A DNA stretch of 48,036 nt, taken from positions 1 to 48,036 of the forward strand of contig NZ_AVPI01000030.1 in NCBI RefSeq assembly GCF_000768675.1, given 5' to 3'. This DNA is from Knoellia flava TL1. GTDB lineage: Bacteria; Actinomycetota; Actinomycetes; Actinomycetales; Dermatophilaceae. The notes beneath the pieces are model-generated. The model saw nothing but the letters and a program-made list of their open reading frames with translations. It made no database searches and had not been told where the DNA came from. Positions 44,568 to 48,036 of this stretch are shown here, in pieces. The position numbers and the translations under genes are program-made. Numbering within the stretch: the stretch's first letter is position 1; every line of letters begins with the position of its first letter.

Positions 44568-45113
44568 ATGCCGTTGACGAACCCGTGGCTGACCGGCCCT
44601 GCCCCGGATGCCGTCCTGCCGCGGGAGCAGCTGGAGGAGCGCATCCTCAACCTGCTGTCGAGCCACAACCTTGCCGTCGTCGCCACCGTGATGCCTGACG
44701 GGAGTCCGGCCGCGACACCGGTGCGCTACTCCAGCCTCGGCTTCGAGATCTTCTGGACGAGCTGGAACGCGTCGGCGAAGTCGCGCAACCTGCGACGCGA
44801 CCCACGCGTCTCGGCCGGCATCGTGGCTCCACTCGTCGGGCAGGCGAGCAGCCGCGGACTGCAGGTGTTCGGGACCGCACGCACACTCGAGCGCGACGAC
44901 CCCCAGGCCGGGGACTACTGGGAGGCGATGCGCTGGCAGTCCGACCACGTCGAGCGTGGGCTCGGTCTCGACGCGCCTCCCACGGACCCGCTCACGATCA
45001 TCACCCCGCACCGCATGCTCTACACGGAGCACTGGCTGCGCCGCAGCGGCTTCTGCCCACGACAGACCTGGCGACCGCTGGCGGAGGGCGCCTCGCCCAT
45101 CCATCAGACATGA
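44568..45113 (+). CDS. Pyridoxamine 5'-phosphate oxidase-family (split-barrel flavin-binding) protein
   Basis: 181 aa. NLAVVATVMPDGSPAATPVRYSSLGFEIFW (39-68) is the first half of the split barrel that binds FMN or F420 in this family, and KSRNLRRDPRVSAGIV follows. This looks like a general PPOX-type oxidoreductase rather than true PdxH. The ATG at 44568 lies inside an octamer copy (GT-ATG-CCG), 13 bp after DUF3037. The stop overlaps the next gene by 4 bp. Confidence 0.88.
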   Translation: MPLTNPWLTGPAPDAVLPREQLEERILNLLSSHNLAVVATVMPDGSPAATPVRYSSLGFEIFWTSWNASAKSRNLRRDPRVSAGIVAPLVGQASSRGLQVFGTARTLERDDPQAGDYWEAMRWQSDHVERGLGLDAPPTDPLTIITPHRMLYTEHWLRRSGFCPRQTWRPLAEGASPIHQT

Positions 45114-45682
45114 CCACGTATGCCGACCCCGACGAGCAGCAGGCGGCAGCCGCCCTCGAGGAGTTCCTGCGCGAGCGGTCCCCGGCTCTGCAGCACCTCC
45201 AGGCCACCGTGAACGACGCCGTCGACCTCGACGGGTCGGTCGAGAGCCTCGAGCCCCTGTGGGCCTGGGTCAAGGCGAGGCTCCGGCTCGGACCCAGCGG
45301 ACGGCAGCCCTCGTGGTCGAGGCTGGGTGTCGGGGAGCACGAGAGACTCGACGAGGCATCGCTCCAGCTCCTGGATGGCGTCATCTCCTACGTGATCGGC
45401 GTCGTCACCACTGCCGTTCCCGCGGCTACGTGGGAGGTGGCGACCGACCCGCACCCTCGGTACCTCGACCGGAACAAGCCGATGCTGAGAGCCGGCGACT
45501 GGGAACAACTGCCCGCGTCCGCGGTCGGCAACCTGGGTCGCCAGGTGTTCAGCGAGTGGCCTCCCGCCGACGACCGGTTGGCGACCATCGTCCGCTTCTG
45601 GCTCGCGAATATCCCTCGAGCTCCGGTCACCGAGGATGACGCAGTGCCCAGGCGGCGACGGCGCCGGCCGCAGCCACGTTGA
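45110..45682 (+). CDS. Hypothetical protein (not recognised)
   Basis: 190 aa soluble protein, acidic in the first half and ending in a very basic tail RRRRRRPQPR. No motif I know is visible; Trp-rich segments (PLWAWVKAR, ATWEVAT, FWLANIP) suggest a folded domain. It begins MTTYADPDEQQ with a 4-bp overlap (ATGA) on the PPOX-like gene, so it is part of the same unit. Its 3' end overlaps the convergent TrmH gene by 56 bp, encoding the basic tail. Confidence 0.72.
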   Translation: MTTYADPDEQQAAAALEEFLRERSPALQHLQATVNDAVDLDGSVESLEPLWAWVKARLRLGPSGRQPSWSRLGVGEHERLDEASLQLLDGVISYVIGVVTTAVPAATWEVATDPHPRYLDRNKPMLRAGDWEQLPASAVGNLGRQVFSEWPPADDRLATIVRFWLANIPRAPVTEDDAVPRRRRRRPQPR

Positions 45683-46439
45683 GCGAGTCCACTCCCCCGG
45701 CCATGGGGATCGTGACGACGACGTCGGCACCCTCGACCGTGCGCCGGCCCAGCCCGTCACCCTCGGTGCCGAGGACGAGGGCCAGCCGCTCAGGCGGGTC
45801 GGCGGCGAGCTCCTCGAGGCCCACCGCGTCGTCCGACAGGGCCAGCGCCGCGACGGTGAAGCCGCTCTCCCGCAACGTGTCCATCCCGCCGGGCCAGGGG
45901 TCGATGCGTGTCCACGGCACCTGGAACACCGTGCCCATCGACACCCGGATCGCCCGTCGGTAGAGCGGGTCGGCACACCTCGGCGTGACGAGCACGGCGT
46001 CCATGCCGAGGGCGGCGGCGCTGCGGAAGACGGCACCGACGTTCGTGTGGTCGACGACGTCCTCGATGACGAGCACCCGCCGCGCATCGGCGACGACCTC
46101 GGCGACCGGACGCAGCTCCGGGCGCTGCATCGACGCCAGCGCGCCCCGGTGGAGGTGGAACCCCGTGAACCCCTCGATGACCTCGTGGTCCGCGACGAGG
46201 ACCGGTATGCCGTCCGCCTCCGCCTGCGAGACGAGGTCACCGAGGTCGGTGAGCCACCTCTCGGCCATGAGGAGGGAGCGGGGCCGGTGACCGGCGGCGA
46301 ACGCCCGGCGGATGACCTTCTCGGACTCGGCGATGTAGAGCCCCCTCTCGGGCTCGCTCCGCCTCCGGAGCGCGACGTCGGTGAGCCCGACGTAGTCGTG
46401 GACTCGAGGGTCGTCGGGGTCAGTGATCCGGGTCGGCAC
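45627..46439 (-). CDS. SpoU/TrmH-family RNA 2'-O-ribose methyltransferase
   Basis: 270 aa SPOUT methyltransferase. An N-terminal substrate-binding part (about 1-105) precedes the knot domain with DHTNVGAVFRSAAALGMDAVLV, LVLGTEGDGLG and IPMAGGVDSLNVAAAGAV, the three SpoU motifs. It methylates tRNA or rRNA; the site is unknown. Start GTG at 46439 lies 6 nt after TAGCCT. An octamer copy at 46205 forces the rare ATA codon for Ile (DGIP). Confidence 0.93.
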   Translation of the reverse strand: MPTRITDPDDPRVHDYVGLTDVALRRRSEPERGLYIAESEKVIRRAFAAGHRPRSLLMAERWLTDLGDLVSQAEADGIPVLVADHEVIEGFTGFHLHRGALASMQRPELRPVAEVVADARRVLVIEDVVDHTNVGAVFRSAAALGMDAVLVTPRCADPLYRRAIRVSMGTVFQVPWTRIDPWPGGMDTLRESGFTVAALALSDDAVGLEELAADPPERLALVLGTEGDGLGRRTVEGADVVVTIPMAGGVDSLNVAAAGAVAAWALRHPR

Positions 46440-46445
46440 CCTGAG

Positions 46446-46451
46446 AGGCTA
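46446..46451 (-). promoter_or_regulatory. -10 element of leaderless SpoU methyltransferase promoter
   Basis: TAGCCT (minus strand) ends 6 nt before the GTG at 46439. It overlaps the end of the upstream TauE gene. Confidence 0.45.
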
Positions 46452-47171
46452 GAAGACGAGGGCGCGGACGAGGAGGCTGACTCCCGCGACGACGCAGAAG
46501 GTGAGGACCCACCGCCGGAGCCGCTCGCCGTCGAGACGGTGCCGCAGGGGTGACGCGACGGCATACCCGGCTCCGATGAAGGGGAGCCACACGAGCCCGG
46601 CGACGAGCTGCTCACGGGTGAACTCCCCCGCGAGCCCGAGCGAGCCGATTGCCATGACGGCGCCGAGGAGGAAGAAGACGGCGAGCGTGGACCGGATCCG
46701 CTCCGGCCGCTCGTGCTGGAGAACGAGCGCGAGGAAGGGCCCGCCGATGCTCGTCGCCGTGCCGGACACCCCGGCGATGGCGCCCGCGGCGACCGCGTTG
46801 CGGGCGTTCATCCGGACCTCGATGGTCGTGAGCGATGTCGCGACCGTGACGAGGATGAGCACCGCGACAGCGACCGAGATGACCCGTGTCGACAGCAGCG
46901 CCACGGCCACGACGCCCAGGGGTGTCGTCACCAGCCGGGCGAGGAGGGCCCAGCCCAGCTCACGCCAGGCGATGTCGAGTGGCGCGTGGGCGAGCTGAAC
47001 GACCGGGAGGGTGAAGCTCGTGACGAGGACCGCGCCGGGCATGAGGTCGGGCGCCGCGACGACGATGAAGGGCACGGCGACGACGGCCATGCCGAACCCG
47101 ATCATCGACTGGACGAGCGCACCGACGAAGACCGCCAGGCCGAGGCCCAGCAGGACCCACCAGGAGATCAC
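46449..47171 (-). CDS. Sulfite exporter TauE/SafE family membrane protein (copy 1)
   Basis: 240 aa with about eight membrane segments. The N-terminal repeat has FVGALVQSMIGFGMAVVAVP and the second half GAIAGVSGTATSIGGPFLAL, the duplicated motif of the family, which is linked to export of sulfur-containing organic anions. GTG at 47171 overlaps the stop of copy 2 by 4 bp (GTGA); longer frames upstream run through copy 2. Confidence 0.9.
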   Translation of the reverse strand: MISWWVLLGLGLAVFVGALVQSMIGFGMAVVAVPFIVVAAPDLMPGAVLVTSFTLPVVQLAHAPLDIAWRELGWALLARLVTTPLGVVAVALLSTRVISVAVAVLILVTVATSLTTIEVRMNARNAVAAGAIAGVSGTATSIGGPFLALVLQHERPERIRSTLAVFFLLGAVMAIGSLGLAGEFTREQLVAGLVWLPFIGAGYAVASPLRHRLDGERLRRWVLTFCVVAGVSLLVRALVF

Positions 47172-47956
47172 GGGGCGAGGACCATGCGGGCGATCGCGAC
47201 GACGCCGATGACGATGATGACCGCGCGCAGGACGTTCGGCGGCAGCCGGCGCCCGACGCGGCTGCCGACGACCCCTCCGACGAGCGAGCCGACCGCGATG
47301 AGCCCGGCCACGCGCCAGTCGACCTGCTCGGGGGCGACGAGCACGAACGTCAGGGCCGCGACCGCGTTGACGATCGTCGAGAGCACGTTCTTGATGGCGT
47401 TGAGGCTCTGCAGCGACTCGCTCGTGAGGGTCGTGAGCACGCCCATGAGGATGACGCCCTGGGCGGCGCCGAAGTAGCCGCCGTAGACCGCGGTCGCGAG
47501 GACGAGGAACGACAGGACCAGCGCCCGCCGCCGCGAGTGCTCGCCGAGCGCGGTCGAGGCCTCCTCGCCCCGCCGGGCTGCGCTCCACGCCGTGATGCGC
47601 GGCCCGAGCGCGACGAGGAGCACGCCCAGCCCGATGAGGACGGGCACGATCGCCCTGAAGGCGTCCGGGTCGAGGACGAGGAGCAGGAGGGCGCCGGTGA
47701 CCCCGCCGAGCAGGGACATCGGCATCCACCGCAGGAGTGTCGGCCGCATGCCTCCGAGCTCGTGCCGGTAGCCCCACGAGCCCGTGAGGCCGCCGGCGAT
47801 GAGCCCGACGGTGTTGGAGACGTTGGCGGTGACCGGCGCGTAGCCGAAGAACAGCAGCGTCGGGAAGGTCACGAGCGTGCCCGACCCCACGACCGTGTTG
47901 ATCGTGCCGGCGGCGACGCCGGCGAGGAGGATGAGCGCGGCCTCGGCGAGGCCCAC
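47168..47956 (-). CDS. Sulfite exporter TauE/SafE family membrane protein (copy 2)
   Basis: 262 aa, about eight membrane segments. AAGTINTVVGSGTLVTFPTLLFFG (16-39) and VYGGYFGAAQGVILMGVL are the paired TauE/SafE motifs. It differs clearly from copy 1, so the two are old paralogues that may form a heteromer, as their coupling suggests. GTG at 47956 lies 1 bp after the previous gene's stop. Confidence 0.9.
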   Translation of the reverse strand: MGLAEAALILLAGVAAGTINTVVGSGTLVTFPTLLFFGYAPVTANVSNTVGLIAGGLTGSWGYRHELGGMRPTLLRWMPMSLLGGVTGALLLLVLDPDAFRAIVPVLIGLGVLLVALGPRITAWSAARRGEEASTALGEHSRRRALVLSFLVLATAVYGGYFGAAQGVILMGVLTTLTSESLQSLNAIKNVLSTIVNAVAALTFVLVAPEQVDWRVAGLIAVGSLVGGVVGSRVGRRLPPNVLRAVIIVIGVVAIARMVLAP

Positions 47957-47957
47957 C

Positions 47958-48036
47958 TCAGCTCTCGCGCGGCGGGACCGCGTCGGCCGGCGGCGTCAGC
48001 GGCGGCTGCTGGCGGGCCGGCGGCGTGGCGTGGTCC
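47958..48036 (-). CDS. C-terminal end of a Pro/Ala-rich protein (cut by window edge)
   Basis: The last 26 codons of a minus-strand frame ending in TGA at 47958 read ATPPARQQPPLTPPADAVPP then RES. A low-complexity tail of this type is common in actinobacterial membrane or secreted proteins. The 1-bp spacing to the TauE/SafE gene supports an operon. The product cannot be identified. Confidence 0.6.
   Translation of the reverse strand, partial: DHATPPARQQPPLTPPADAVPPRES

Overview
The window is very high-GC DNA packed with genes. It carries a complete Pup-proteasome system, a mycothiol ligase (MshC), an F420-type oxidoreductase, Mpa with a C-terminal GQYL, PafB/PafC regulators and several actinobacteria-only families (DUF3866, DUF3054, DUF3090, SCO1664, MSMEG_4193, DUF5703). 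This points firmly to an actinomycete chromosome. A member of the Micrococcales close to Intrasporangiaceae is my best guess, but that is inference. I see no phage, IS element or CRISPR array, and no gene-free stretch longer than about 280 bases.

Left part (1-20.3 kb): read on the minus strand this is the classic Pup locus in the usual order. It runs M50 protease, trmI, mpa, (insert), dop, pup, prcB, prcA, (insert), pafA, FKBP lipoprotein, FKBP, (DUF3866 on the plus strand), pafB, pafC, tatA, tatC, lipid kinase and a Ski2-like helicase cut by the window edge. Two groups of plus-strand genes break it. One is a 1-Cys peroxiredoxin plus a dienelactone hydrolase. The other is an alpha/beta hydrolase, a divergent PRPP synthetase and a DUF3054 membrane protein. 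The locus tags proteins with Pup (Dop, PafA), unfolds them (Mpa) and degrades them (PrcAB).

Middle (20.3-37.7 kb): cobalamin-dependent metH; a divergent marR/MFS pair with TTCGAA operator repeats; a 73-bp tandem hairpin array; a RecB-type nuclease with an apparent Fe-S cluster; a HAD phosphatase; a PAC2 protein; mshC with the conserved unknown trio SCO1664, DUF3090 and MSMEG_4193; a cbiMNQO Ni/Co importer inserted in that trio and preceded by a Nur-box-like palindrome; then corA, uppP and an F420-type oxidoreductase.

Right part (37.7-48 kb): an acidic-tail protein, DUF5703, an M20 peptidase, tRNA-Leu(GAG), a secreted lysyl-oxidase-like protein, a BASS-type transporter, a membrane Ser/Thr kinase, a four-gene unit (HipA-like kinase, DUF3037, PPOX-like, unknown), a SpoU methyltransferase, two TauE/SafE proteins and the end of one more gene.

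Two window-wide signals are not explained by the genes. First, the octamer GTATGCCG/CGGCATAC occurs 38 times by hand count, about equally on both strands, where base composition would predict one or two. It occurs in coding and non-coding DNA, sometimes at the cost of rare codons. Second, most genes that begin a transcription unit have a TAnnnT-like -10 hexamer ending only 6-8 nt before the start codon, with no Shine-Dalgarno sequence between, which implies widespread leaderless transcription. Other sites stand out: the Nur-like box ahead of cbiM, the hairpin array at 26227-26425 and a perfect 17-bp palindrome at 9770-9810 built from two facing octamers.
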